From: Myripristis murdjan
Taxonomy: Eukaryota; Chordata; Actinopteri; Holocentriformes; Holocentridae
NCBI RefSeq assembly: GCF_902150065.1
Contig: NC_043989.1
Span: forward strand, 25,239,667-25,303,666
DNA: 64,000 nt
Direction: 5' to 3'
Shown here piece after piece: positions 12,884 through 25,377 of this stretch; positions within the stretch are counted from its first letter, which is position 1, and each line of letters starts with the position of its first letter. Below the pieces are notes generated by a model. It was given only the letters and a program-made list of their open reading frames with translations. It did not search any database and was not told the origin of the DNA. A program made the translations under genes and the position numbers.

Positions 12884-15067
12884 CTCCATGTTGGTGTGTT
12901 TTCATTGTCTGTACACCGACACACACACCTGCTGTTAACACTGACCCAATCTGTATTTCTGTGCAGAGTAAAAGAGCAGCTCCAGCCATCACCTACAATA
13001 AGGTACCACACTTTGTTTTTCACTTTCTTTCCCTTTCCGTTCCTTCTCTGTTTAACTTCCCCCTTTCTCTGTTGCTCTTGATCACCCTCTCCTTGTCTGC
13101 ACGCATGTTTGTGTGTTTTTGTGTGTACCTGTGTCTGTGAGTGAGTTATTGACTTTATCCAAGGACGTCTGATCTGTGCTCCACTTCTCTCTGGGATGAC
13201 GTAGAAACCTGTCCGTCAGGCCGTGCTCAAACACTGCAGTAATGACTGTGTCAGTGGAGCTGATAATGAGGAGGAGATGAGTGTTACAGCCGAGAGCAGC
13301 TCTTTCTTATCAAAGCAACAAAGCGACAATTGGCTCACTCACAGGTCCAATCAGAGGTTACAGGTGTCAGCCGCTGATCTAGAACACACTCTGGATGGTT
13401 AATGTAATAAGGAAGCGGGTCAGCGAAGATTTGCAGGGTCATGTTATCCAAAACTCCAATAGCCTGAAAAATGAAAATGACTTGACTCAGCACAGAAGCG
13501 CTCAACTCTGCCCAAACCCTGACTTTATATCATAACCCTAACTGCACTCACGAGAGTTCGAAACCAGATTTGCAAGAAATTCGCAAATCTAGGGTAACGG
13601 TCTAGACAAGGGAGCACCTAGCAGCACCCGCAGGTCAGATTGTTAATACTGCACACTAATATTTCAGTACACTTTTTTGCATTAGAATGAAATTTGATGA
13701 CAACATTCATATTGGCTAAACGATGAATCCTGGCAACTGTAATGACCCCATGACCTGCCCTCTACTGCCACCATCAGGCCCAGTAGAGCACCTGCACTCG
13801 AACTCGCGATGATAATATGGTGTCAGCGGCAGACTTTCATATCCATTAACCTGGGCTAAACACTGAAAATGGGGTCCAGTAGACTATTTAAATGATTTCA
13901 TTGTACTGAACAGGTAGGGCACATTTTCCCTTTTGTCTATTAATTTCTGTACTATTTTTTTAGTGTTGTGGGATAGTTAACATGCTGATCATCTCTGTCT
14001 TTGTCTTACCTGTTTCTTTTTTCCCACGGCGGACTTAAAAATGAGTACTGAACCCTAAAGATACACAATCATCAGGCAGTAACAAGACCATTGTAGCCTA
14101 GTTTCACAGGCAGTGTGTATGTAGTTAATCATCACCATAGAGACGGAACATGGTAAACTTTGCTTGCTTCCTTGTGGAGATTAATAAGGAACGCATGGTA
14201 AATATCCTAGTAGCATTCAGCTTTTAAACCATCGCATGCCAATTATTTGTTTTTTCATAAAAGAACTTACATTTTTAAACTCACAGTGGGCCTTTAATGG
14301 CTTCAGTCAAACCGTTTGTCATTTCAGACAGGTCAGCAGTAGAGGATGATTTGATCCCCACTGGTTTCACCCTACCTATAGCATGAACAATCAGATAGAT
14401 CATTCAGAGGCAGTCGGTGTCTGCTGGAGCTGACAGACTTACACTATCAGGCTTTGCTTTTTGGATCCCCAGTGTTTGTTTATGTGCTTCATAGTGGCAG
14501 GTCCCATCAGCCAATCATCTGATTGCATCTTTAATGTTTATGTCCCCCTGCTTCCTGTTAGGATGGGGACATAAATAAAGGAATCAGATCTCTGTGCGTG
14601 TGCATGTGTGTGTGGTGTATGTTTGTACTTTAGATGGGTTATATGTATATGTGTCAATAACTATACGTAGCCTTGGTTAATGGCTGCATTTGTGCAGTAT
14701 ATTCTTGTACCTGTTATTATGAGTGTGTGAAAGTGTTCATGTACAACTGAGTATTTGTGTATGTGTGTGTGTGTGTGTGTGTGTACCCTTCAGTGAGTTG
14801 CAATCTTTGTGACTCTATCCCAGCATCCCCTGGGATGGCCCGCATCCTGTTGTCACCATAGAGACGATGTTATCTCCCCTGCCATGTGCTCCCTGACTGA
14901 CTGACGAAGCACAGTCACGCATCTATAATAGCAAATTAGAGCTCCAAAGGCAACAACAGCAGCAGCAGGAGCACACTCTGTTGATATTGTCAGAATTGCT
15001 CTGGTAAACAGTGCTGCTATAATATCATATAGTTTACAGGAAAAGGGCATAGAGGAGTGAGAGAGGG

Positions 15068-15126
<59 letters not shown>

Positions 15127-17366
15127 TTTCATTTCAAATTAAACAAGGTAAACCTAAAGGCAAAGCTGTCGGTCTTTATGGAAAATTGATTTCACTCAGC
15201 AGACTCTGGTAACATGAAAATTTGAGGAAGATCAACAACATGTATAGAGAGCTTAACAAACTACAGGCTAAATAAATATGGCTCAAAAATGTCCTGTATT
15301 GAAGGCATCTGATATGTGATCTGATTTATATAAATTTCTGTGCAACATCACATCGGCATCGTTCACAGGTGATCTTGTATTTGAAAAGCAAAACTTAGAT
15401 ATAATTCAAAAGTCACATCAGTGCCCACTATGATTAAAACTCTAGCACCACTAAAACTCTTGGGCAGTATTTCTGACATAAATTTCTGACCTTTTTGTTG
15501 TTTGACTACGGTATTTTATGTATGCGATTTCCAGGCCCCTTCCCAAGCCACCAAGGAAAGGCCGGAAAAAGGAGAGGGGCAAATCCAAACAGATGACAAC
15601 TGGAACCATCCAAACTACGTAAGTCGAATATTCACTGCATACTGTTAATTAAATCTCAACCGTTTTCTTTTAAATGGTTTAATTTTTTTGTTTGGCTTGT
15701 CTTAATCCATGTCATTCAGATACCGTTAGCCTTCACTGTGACTCTGTGGAATAAACTAGGTTATGTGTTTTTAATTATTCCTGGAGGTTAGTTTGTTCAC
15801 AGCCAGCAGTCACATGCACACATACATACACATGCACACACACATACACATGCACACACACATGCCAATTAACACAAGAAATCAAGCCCACCTCAGGGTA
15901 AATACCAAACACAAAGGGCTGGTGAGCTACGTAACCACATTAACGCATTGTATAACACACACTGCAGCAAGTATTCATTAACATTTACAATCATCAATAA
16001 TATTTTATCGTCATCATTAAAATGCAGGCACGATTGTCAAATCTAGCTGAGTCATCACAGCAAAGCAAAGGCTTTATGAAGGCAGGTGAAGGCTGGAGAG
16101 TAGGCAAACATCCAAGGGACAGAAAGGACTTCTTGAAGCTATTAATGTCACACTTTGGAAGGTCATATCTATGGTGTGAGAGGAGTATCTTAAACTCATA
16201 GCTGGTGTGTGTGTATGTGTGTGTGTGTGCATATATATGCATGCAAAAAGTACCCTATATGATTCCCACAATTTAAAATACCAAGACAAAAGAGAGGTAC
16301 AGTTCTTTTCCAAGTCTTCCCCTAATTTTCGTCTGCTTCCCCAACACTTTGCTGTCAGTCATTTCCAGCATTAGGGGTCAGAGGTGGCGTGGTGTGAGTG
16401 CAGTGTCCCCCGGGGCCCATCCATCATTCAGAACAGGCTTCTTTCAGGCTCTGGCAGGTGTGAAATTTGTCTAATTTGCCCCCAAAAACCACCTCCTCTG
16501 TCCATGCCAGCGGCGGGCGTGGTCAACGGGATGTGAACAAAGATGGCCCCTCTCTGCTTCATTAAGAAACTTCATTAAGGCCACCGGCCTCCTGGGAAGA
16601 CTGAGACAGAACCAGCATCCAGTTAATGGACTCACTGACACCGGCAACTTTCTCAGCCTCCAAGAAACTGCAGAGTTTTTAGAGGAGATATTGTAGGCCT
16701 CTTGGACAAGAAACTGTCTACAGCCATGGCAACAGAACAAGAAATGGACTGACAGAAAGAACATAAAGGGTTTGGCGGCGGCTAAGGAAACAGTATAGCA
16801 CCTCTCCAGTTTGGCATGTCCCACATTAGTCACCGCAGATGCATCACCCACTCGCCGCATTGTGTGGATCTGTGACAGTGTGTGTTCAAACAAGCACGTC
16901 GCATTTCATTTTTGATCTGTGAATTCTGCAGTTGGGTTACTTTTATTTATTTATTTTTTAACCAGTGCCCTCTTCTCCCCCATTAAGAACCCCTGCTCCC
17001 CCGACCCCTCCTCCCCCCTCCTCTCCTGCACCCAGCTCGTCCTCTCCGACCCCTGGGCCTCGCTGCAGCCCCTGTAAAGGCAGGAAGTGGGCACTGGAGG
17101 CCACGTCGTGCCAGTGCCGCTGCACCATCAGCGCCGAGAGCTGCAGCCAGAAAGGCAGGAGGCTCAACTCTCATCGCTGCAGGTCAGTCCAAACGAGATA
17201 ACTTAAGGACAGTTTATTGGATACAGGAATCACTCAGCTATTAATTTAAAGAACTTTAAATTAAGGCAGCTACAAACTCAGTAAAATCACAGTAGACATG
17301 ATCTTACATTAAACGCGTCTTCTTTTTGTTGTTTATGATTCCAGATGTGACGCCATCAGGCCATGA
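7393..17366 (+). CDS. vegfb: Vascular endothelial growth factor B-type secreted ligand, 8 coding exons, about 245 aa
   Basis: Exons: 7393-7470, 12195-12246, 12419-12615, 12748-12821, 12967-13002, 15535-15618, 16988-17182 (alternative start 17036) and 17345-17366. Exon 1 encodes a hydrophobic signal peptide of about 26 residues. Exons 3-4 encode the PDGF/VEGF cystine knot with Cys 56, 81, 87, 90, 91, 98, 131 and 133, including RCGGCC at 86-91 and CECR at the end. Exon 6 is a Lys/Arg-rich heparin-binding segment ([15 protein letters not shown]). Exons 7-8 form the eight-cysteine heparin/neuropilin-binding tail ending CRCDAIRP. Exons 2 and 3 are 52 and 197 nt, the lengths I recall for human VEGFA. 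VEGF-B is assigned mainly from adjacency to dnajc4; placental growth factor or VEGF-A is the alternative. VEGF-B acts on VEGFR1 and neuropilin-1. The 4.7-kb first intron holds repeats only. Confidence 0.9.
8662..8697. repeat. (CA)n microsatellite
   Basis: Near-perfect CA repeat in vegfb intron 1. Confidence 0.9.
8815..8870. repeat. (TG)n microsatellite
   Basis: Perfect TG repeat of about 28 units in vegfb intron 1. Another shorter TG tract follows at about 8986-9014. Confidence 0.95.
9870..10410. repeat. Degenerate TAACC-type minisatellite
   Basis: Loose repeats of a roughly 25-30 base unit, approximately 'CCTAACCttaACCATGa-acaaaCttTTT', occur on both sides of the inverted-repeat element at 9936-10281. 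The unit is telomere-like in composition (TAACC) but too irregular to be a telomeric tract. Confidence 0.6.
9936..10281. mobile_element. piggyBac-type non-autonomous DNA transposon (MITE)
   Basis: The left end reads TTAACCCTCCTATTATGTT and the right end AACATAACAGGAGGGTTAA. The terminal inverted repeats thus start immediately inside TTAA on both sides, and TTAA is the target duplicated by piggyBac elements. A second internal inverted pair, GGGGTCAA...TTGACTCC-like, lies near each end. The total is about 346 bp including the TTAA copies. A poly-T tract is inside and no transposase frame is present. Confidence 0.8.
11897..12114. mobile_element. hAT-type non-autonomous DNA transposon (MITE)
   Basis: The element begins CAGCGGTTCTC and ends GAGAACCACTG, the imperfect inverted ends common in hAT elements. 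The flanking octamers AACCAGAC (11889-11896) and CACTAGAC (12115-12122) match at 6 of 8 positions, as expected for a decayed 8-bp target duplication. The length is 218 bp with no coding capacity. It sits 80 bp upstream of vegfb exon 2. Confidence 0.7.
12837..12882. repeat. (CA)n microsatellite after vegfb exon 4
   Basis: The CA tract starts about 15 bases after the exon 4 donor at 12822. Confidence 0.95.
15056..15124. repeat. (GA)n microsatellite
   Basis: GA repeat with a few GGGA interruptions, in vegfb intron 5. Confidence 0.9.
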
Positions 17367-18478
17367 TGCATCCGTCCATCTCTCTTCCACCTCCTTCTCC
17401 CCACCTGATTCATCATCCACTCCCAGAAACAATGCCAAGGGGCACACAAACAAACAAACACACACACAAACACACTTGGACACCCGGTACCTCAAACTAA
17501 AGGACATGTTGGAAGAGTGCATCCTCAAGAAACCATAGTACCACTCTATTTAACCAGGTGACGCATTACAGCCTGATATTAGTAGTCGATGTCTGTCTGT
17601 GTGTGTAAATGCAGTCAAAAACCTTACATTCTCGTAGCTTCTCCTGGCAGTCCATGTGTATATACAAAAATAGCACAAACATTCCAGGCGACTTTAAGAG
17701 ATGTGGAGGAGGATGGCGATTGCTGCCTGCCAAACGAGACATGGTGAAAATCACAAGACCGTGTCCACGTCTGCTTTGGCTCGGACGTTAGGACATGAAG
17801 AGCCACCGATGGAATTTACAGTCAAATATAGTTGCTTTTGATCGGCGGTTGCACTTATCTATACAGAAGAACGGTGGAAACAAGAATGAGCACACCATAC
17901 AAGGTCAACAGGGATGATGTGTGAGCTGAGGACGGATGGGGGCCTGTGTTAAGGAGCTGTCCTATGTGATGACTCCTCCGTGGAGCCTGTGAAATGTTTT
18001 TTCCACTGGGAAACTGCACAAGAAGAGGGACTTTGGGGGTTAAGCCAAAGGCATCATGTGTGAGGACTCGTATTTGAAAAACAACGGCAAACGCACTGTA
18101 TGGCAAGTGGACACGCACGCACACATACTCTCACATACCAATAGGACATGGGTTATGCACATGAAATGGCACCCCTGTGTGCGTGGGACCTATAGCTGAG
18201 CTGAATGCTGGGATGGAGCATATCTGTGTGGTCCCCACACTGAAAGGCCCAAATGGGTTAACCCTGCAGCCGCTCTCGTCTTTCATTCATAGCGTTCGAC
18301 CGCAAGCTCGCTCTCCAAGCCGCTTTCCGGCGTTTGTTTAATTTGGGCCTTTTGTCTCCATCTTCTCCTCAGCTCCACGATTGAAAGCAGCCGTTCGCCC
18401 CTTCAGAGCAGTGAGGAGAATGACAATAATGAGGCCTGGCTGGCGGCTGTCCACTGCTTCACACACGCACACACACAC

Positions 18479-18515
<37 letters not shown>

Positions 18516-18726
18516 AACATTCACACTTATACCAGGCACACAGAAACGAGACCACAAGGGCGGTAACACATGCAAATACACTCAAACTCTCCCTCATCGT
18601 GTACACATACATGCATATTTACCCAGTAACATAGACACATACACACAATGTGAAGTGATTGCAGGTAACCATAAGCTTTTCTTCATGCCACATCAAGTGT
18701 GCAAATATTTGTCAGGTGTTAATAAA
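17367..18726 (+). other. Probable vegfb 3' UTR with poly(A) signal
   Basis: From the vegfb stop to an AATAAA at 18721-18726 no further exon is seen. CA tracts occur near 17456-17475 and 18461-18510. A 3' UTR of about 1.35 kb is plausible for this family, but the end is inferred from the signal alone. Confidence 0.45.
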
Positions 18727-20042
18727 TTTGCAGTTTATTGCAAGGTCTTCTTGAAATATTGTATTATATGCCTTTGTTTTATATTTTGTTATATAAATCT
18801 GTCAAGTTGATTGAAAAGATGTTCTATATATCGCAGAGTGTTTCTTTGTTTTGTTTTTGTTCATCTCTAATCCGTCCACATAAAGAGTCATGCTGGGTGG
18901 CCGGCCATGTCCACCCTCGGCATCTAAACTGATACCCCTGATGTATTGAACTGAAACAGAGACGGCTCACACAGGCCACCGAATGGGAGATTATATACAT
19001 TATAATGTGTGATTCAAATAATCAGCGGGGCAGTGTTGTCTGCGGCTCACAGAAACCGAGCAAATAGCAGCTCCCAGCGCAGCCAAAGGAAAACATGGCT
19101 GTTTGTGCTGTGGGGTAGAGCCGGGATGGAAAGAGTGTTATTCATCTGGAACATAACTTGTTTGTATTCTGACTGAATCTCATGGTTTAACCCCATGTTA
19201 GATCGTGACTGTTTGGCTGCTGGGTGGGAGCCGGGATTGAACTGTGACTGCGTCAGAAAGGACGAGGGTTTGAACAGCTTGTCAGTCAGCGTGACAGGCT
19301 AAAGCCACAGCCCTGTTGATGTGAAGACGAAGGGGAGCTATAATGGCCTGTTATGGAGATTAAACCTCTCTCTGGCACCCGCTCACATTTACCCCTTCTG
19401 TTTCCAAGTGACATTTAATCAGTGAAGTCTTCGCTCCATGCAAAGCAGTGACCCAAACATCCTCCAGGATGAGGATATATTGGGAAACGTCATGGTTTGT
19501 GTCCATATTCTAACACAGGATCCGTACGTAATAAAAGTGCAATCCTGTTGATTGAAGATTGGTTTTGGAGGGAGTGTCAGCTAGAAGCCGTGTGCAGTCC
19601 ACAATCTGAAATGTGGTATGACAGGACTTTATTTCAGTGGCTAGTGTGATAAGCTCTGCACTTATATGCTATTGAGCTGAGATTATTATTTTTTTTCCAT
19701 GCTTGCATTCAATGTTTGTTGTAACTTTGTCAATCAACGCTTCAATCACTACCTCTTTATTATAACACACTAATGACCAAGTATTAAAACATTGTTGTTA
19801 CCTTCCCTGTTTTATTTCAGACCTCTCCAAAAATGATAATGTTTTATTTACATTTAGCAATAAGCACAGTCTCTGGTATCAAGGTGCAGATTTGTAGTCA
19901 TTTTTCACTGGTTAGAGGATCTTATAGGATTTTTCCCAAAGTCATTTCCTGGCAACCTGAAGAGGAAGATTTTTGGTTTGAGGCGAACTGCACTGATCAT
20001 CTGAGTACAGACCAGACACTGTGTGTTAGTCTGGAATAGGAT

Positions 20043-20255
20043 CTGGTTTCCCAAAGCATTTGTAGCACTGAACTCTAACAAGTAAGGCTTTTATGTCTCC
20101 ATCTTGTTGAATCACACAGTCACTTATCCTCATGCAGTGGGTGGTCTGTGTTCCGATAAATATATAAACCAGTTAAAAAATAATAATAACAATAATAACA
20201 GAATTGTGAGAACAAGCAAGGAAAAATGTTTTGGCTGAAACTGTTTTGGGAAACC
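20043..20255. mobile_element. Possible hAT-like MITE
   Basis: The ends are CTGGTTTCCCAAA (20043-20055) and TTTGGGAAACCAG (20243-20255), a perfect 13-bp inverted repeat 213 bp apart. Ends of the type GGTTTCCCAAA are common in fish short transposons. I see no matching 8-bp flanks, so the call rests on the inverted repeat alone. Confidence 0.5.
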
Positions 20256-21436
20256 AGAGTCCCTGAACTTCAGCACAGATTGCACTGTCTTTGAGATAGC
20301 AAAGCACACATATTGGTCAGATTGAAAGGAGTAGATGAATTCATGCAGATGTGTGTGACATTATCAAGAACAATCCATGTGAAAGAGTTGTGACGCTGAG
20401 ATGGCAGAACCTTTTGGAGCCTCTGGGGCTCCAGTTGTTACCTCCTGAAAAAAAAAAAAATCTTAATTTCTGTGCAAGGTTAGCCAAATAATTCTTGTTG
20501 CTTGAAACTGTATTTATTCTCATCAATAATGACAACAACAGATGATTTCTGAGGAAGCACTGACTGGTAACCACTGGGGCCTCGGATGATTTCAAAGTCA
20601 CAGCTCTTTGAGATGTTTGGCTTTGGACATATCAATATCTCATTCAAATGTCTTTATCCTGTGTCAGTATCTAATATCAATGTGCTTTGTAGTCACACAA
20701 ACTACAGTGTACTGTAATGGTAGCCCTATTCTAGCCTCCAGTGTCTTAGTAGCAGATAGCGACCCCTTACTAAACAACATAACCTTTTATAGTATATAAT
20801 ATACAGGCAAGATCTATAATGTAGGGCATACTTTAGAAATGTATTTGTAACTTCATTTCAGCTGTACTTCTCTGCAAATACATTGTACTACTGTAGCCTC
20901 TGTATAAGGAGAAAGACTACACTCTTTTTTTGCTGCTACACCATTTGTGCCCTATATGATGTATGTGTGTAAAAACAATACGATTTTATGTCATATTAGC
21001 ATATAAATGACAATTAATCAACCTGTTGTCCACATGAAACATGTATACTGCCATGTCAAAGATATTGAAAATCATGCCAGGACACCACCATGATGTTACA
21101 GATGTTATTAAAGGAAATGTCTTATTTTTCGTAGAAACCTCTCTTTTCTCACCGACACTTTTAATGTGCTCTCCTGTTCCCATCAGATTACCTTGTGCTA
21201 TCTCTGCATCCCCCCCCCACCCCCCACCCCCCTCTCGTTTTTTTTTTTTAAATGTTTCATCTGACGATAATGAAAGGTAAACAGGCGTTTTGATTAGAGT
21301 GCCACCCTGGGCGTTGGGGACGGAGAGAGTGCATGTGTGAATGACGTGTCATTGTTATGAGACATAATATTGTCTCCTCTCCTCCTCTCATCTGAACTGC
21401 TGAGTCAAGAGCTTGTCAAGTGTGAAGTGTGCAGCT

Positions 21437-21437
<1 letters not shown>

Positions 21438-21487
<50 letters not shown>
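21438..21487. repeat. (TG)n microsatellite
   Basis: Perfect TG repeat of about 25 units. Confidence 0.95.
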
Positions 21488-21489
<2 letters not shown>

Positions 21490-21894
21490 ATCCCATACAC
21501 CTCATATACTGTGATTTTTCTCATTCTGGGTGGGTAGCTGGGGTCATGATGATCATGATGATGCCCCTACTACCTTTTCACATCACAGAGCAGCCTGCCT
21601 TTAGACTGCAAAGTGATGATGAAGATCCGGTGTATCACAGCTTGTGGTTATAAAAGGAGACGTGCATGCCATCACCATCGATGCAGATTGATGAAGCACA
21701 TATATTAGCAGTGATTCAAAGACTTTTTCTCACTCACCACCACTCCTTACTGTGTATGAGTGAGGAGAGGAGAGGAGAGGAGCTGAAGGCTGCTGCCAAC
21801 CTATCTGTCTAGAAGGGCATTCTGCCAGTACTAAATATAGCTGCAAGATTACGGAGACAGAGGGGAGGGGACAGGAGAGGGGCAAGGGATGGAG

Positions 21895-21897
<3 letters not shown>

Positions 21898-21963
<66 letters not shown>

Positions 21964-21967
21964 GAGA
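21898..21967. repeat. (GA)n microsatellite
   Basis: GA repeat of about 70 bp, nearly perfect. Confidence 0.95.
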
Positions 21968-24239
21968 AAGACAGAAAATGAGTCATGCATCACCATACAG
22001 AAAAGATGCCTTTCCTCCTCAGTCTGCCTCTGAAAGCACGTGCTCATTAAAGGCCCACAGGTTCTGTCGTCATACTGGTGAACAATACTGAGGAGGCAGA
22101 GCCTGTTCGACTTTGACTCTTTTGACTGACTATTTCTCACTATTTCTCTCTAGATGTACAGTTAATTTTTTTGTACATCAACATCTATTGCCTGTCTCCC
22201 TCCCTCCCTCTCTCTCTCTCTTTCTCTCCCTCTCTCTCATCCTCTCATCCTTTGCACTTGTATCAGCGAGCAGGGCTTCCTGTATTTTTCCACCTTGTTC
22301 TCTCTGTGTGTGGAGTTGTGTTTTCCTAGTGATAAAAAACAACTCGGGCCGTGTTTTCCTCCCTGCTTTTTGTAGCAGCAGCTGTGTTGAAGCAGGCACT
22401 GGACGCTATCTGCCCTGTGAGCGTGTGTTGTTAGATGGTATCTGTGTTCATGTGTGTGGTGTGTATGTATGTGTGTGTGAGGATGTGTGTGTCTATGAGT
22501 GGAAGAGAGACATAGTGATAAAACAGAGAGAGAGAGATACAGTACAATATGTGCTATGTAAAGTATGTTCATGCATGTTGACAATGCATAGTCTCTGTTA
22601 AACTGACCTTTTTTTTTTTTTCTTTTTTTGCAAAAACAAACTGACCCAATGAAAGATGGATCCCTCAGTCTCATTTGTTTCTGCCCATTTTGGAGGACAC
22701 AACCTTTGATGAAAGATTTACATGAGAAACTGTATCTGCAAAGTCAACAGCGTACAACTTTGTTGCACTTTGAATTCTTTGTGTGGAGGATACTGTGTAA
22801 AAATATCTACTCTATCCTATTCTAGTTTATTAAGCATTATTTAAAGTAAAGCACACTACATTTATCCTTCAGATAGAGGATGGGAACTTCACTCTTTCCA
22901 TAAAGGCAGAGCTATAAGGAAGTGTGTGTGTATGTGTGTGTTGGAGGGTGGGGGCTGTAGGTGATAGCTAGGTGAGGGCATAGTTGTGGTCTGGGCATGC
23001 TGGCTCATGACAGACTGAGGATGTGGGTACCAGTAGGAGCAGGAGGAGATCAGAGTGCCTCCTGGATCTTATCTCTCTCCCCGCCATACCTGCAGGCCAA
23101 CTCATCGGCAGCAGCATCCCATCACCATTTGCAATCCCCTCCACTCTCATTAACGTTAAGGATCATTTCATCTTATTTCTGCATTTTGTACAGCATCGCC
23201 CTTTTCTGCAGCAGCAGCAGACGTCACTCTAGAGTGACCCGCTTGTCCTCAGCAGATCCTTTTTGTGATTCTGGCTTCACTGTCTCTCCATTGTGATAAG
23301 GAGGGCTAGGCTCAATGACTGGTTACACATTCCGGTATTAAAAAAAAACAACTTTCCTTAGCTATAACTGCTTCTTCCTTTCCTGTGTAACCCCAAAAAC
23401 TGTTGTTTATGCCTCATGAGACCTAAACATCGTCAGAACAGCAGACAGAGTAAATTACATAAATGCTCATCATATAGTATGCTTCTCAGATTGGAGATGA
23501 TAGGCTCATCCATGAGGAGGAATGCATAATTTATACAAACAGACAATGTGTGATTTGTTGAGTGCATTGACTATTTTTCAACACAATTAAGAACCTAATG
23601 ACAGCATCTCTGCCCTTAAAGTGTATCCACTACACTGATGACATAGGCATCTTTAATTTTTTTTAATGTGAGTCTTGACTGTTGGTTTATTCCACAGGAT
23701 TAATACTGTGAATAAAGGACATGCCACTAGCACTAACTACTGCATAATATATGAATGCATTTTCAGCTAATCATGGTGTTTTTATCTTTTATCTTTATGT
23801 GTTCTATTCAAAACACAGTGCGGTGCATACTTTGCATTCATCTAAGTTTAGTTCACATTTTTTTGTTTTTTGAGAATGGTAGTTTTGCTGTGATTTCTGC
23901 TGAATTACAGTATTAAATCAGTCTTCCGTTTTTAGCAGCAGTCATGGTTGTTTTACAGTAGGCTAAATGTGGATGTAAACTTAATGCAAGTGTTTTATAT
24001 ATATACAGACCATCACAGATCCTTTAAAAGGCATCTCTTGGCAGAAGCTCGTCATCAGTTTAGTTCTCATCTGTGATGCTACAGGTCAGGAGATGTTCCA
24101 TTTTGAAGATGAGTGGTAGTGGAAAGAACGTGCAGTGAAAACACTGTTTACACAGAGACACGTCCATGAAACCTGCCTAATGACTCCAGACATATACAAG
24201 GGCTTTGGCGGCCTCTGGTGGCAGAGTCTGGCACCTACA

Positions 24240-24380
24240 GGGTATTTCCGCCGAGTTTGAGTAGACGTGGCAATGACGTCAATTCCGGAAATGACCCGGA
24301 TCGGAACTTTAACTCCTGGGTTGGCTAGTTTTTACTAGAACCGTCGAAGGCTTGCGAAATACAATGTAATATCGATTCAG
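24240..24380 (+). promoter_or_regulatory. stx5 promoter and first non-coding exon
   Basis: A perfect palindromic CRE/ATF site, TGACGTCA, is at 24274-24281, followed a few bases later by an ETS-type CCGGAA. Further CpG-containing sequence leads to a non-coding exon ending at 24380 (GATTCAG before a GTAAGT donor). The next exon begins at 24942 after CAG. The architecture fits a TATA-less housekeeping promoter. The transcription start itself is inferred. Confidence 0.55.
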
Positions 24381-25004
24381 GTAAGTTGGAGTTGTTCTGT
24401 TTTACCCGATAAATGTGGCTATATATGTCCAGAAACAGGCGGGTTAGTTTTTGTCGAAGTTTTCCGACGTTAAATTGCGGAGAGCTAGGCTGCCTCTTTC
24501 GAGCTAGCTTGTGGTTAGCGAGTCAGGCCAGAATCAGCTGTGCGTCGTGATGGGCGGCCTTCAAACACGGTCTCACACTGTAATTAGCTCTTACCTAATG
24601 GTATCTGTATTTATCTCACGTATGAATGTATTGTCCATTTGACTCATCGGCATGATTAATTATTTTCAAATGGTTGTGATTTCAGGTTAGCCTGTTGTGC
24701 CATGTTGTCGTGGCGAGCTGTTACCGGCCGGCTCGCCACATTTTGTATTTTGCCTCCTCAGTGCGACTAACAAGTTGGTCTAGCCGCCAGCAAAACACTA
24801 TGGTAATGAGGCAAATTATTGAATTCACGTGTGTATTTGACGTTTTCGCAGAAATGTACGTGAACATGTTCATGGATAAGTCACCACCTTGGATGTGAGA
24901 GCCGTCCACACCACGAGAGGTCTTGCTATTTATCCATTCAGCCAAGTAGAGTAGGAGCTGCATCGCTGTCCCACCGCGGGCTGGTGACCCTCACCACCGG
25001 CAGG

Positions 25005-25323
25005 ATGACGTGCCGTGACCGGACCCTCGAGTTCCAGTCAGCCTGTAAATCTCTCCAGGGCAGACAGGTGAGTGTGGAGAGGAGAGGAGGCCTGTGCCTG
25101 GGACTGTAGCCGTGCAGACTTGTATAGTTTACATTAAACTGAATTTAGGACTTCAGTACTGACAGTCTCTGCCACCCAGCACCGGGCAGCAGGGACTGCC
25201 ACATGGAAATTATATTAAAAATTATATATTATTAGTATACACTTATTCTATGTATACATATTCAATACCTATTTTGCAGACATGTTTATTTATTCAAAAA
25301 GTCCATGCCAAGGTTGGCAATAT

Positions 25324-25377
<54 letters not shown>

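Larger units (their letters stand above)
18727..24230. other. Intergenic region between vegfb and stx5
   Basis: No gene is supported over about 5.5 kb. It holds a possible hAT-like MITE at 20043-20255, a (TG)n tract at 21438-21487, a (GA)n tract at about 21898-21967, a C-rich run near 21210-21234 and (CT)n around 22196-22245. The longer open frames at 21730-22140 and 22113-22674 are produced by the GA/CT and TG repeats. Confidence 0.6.

Noticed and set aside
22113-22674. Coding frames of 145-162 codons on both strands
   Set aside because: They are read-through of CT/GA and TG simple repeats on opposite strands of the same bases.
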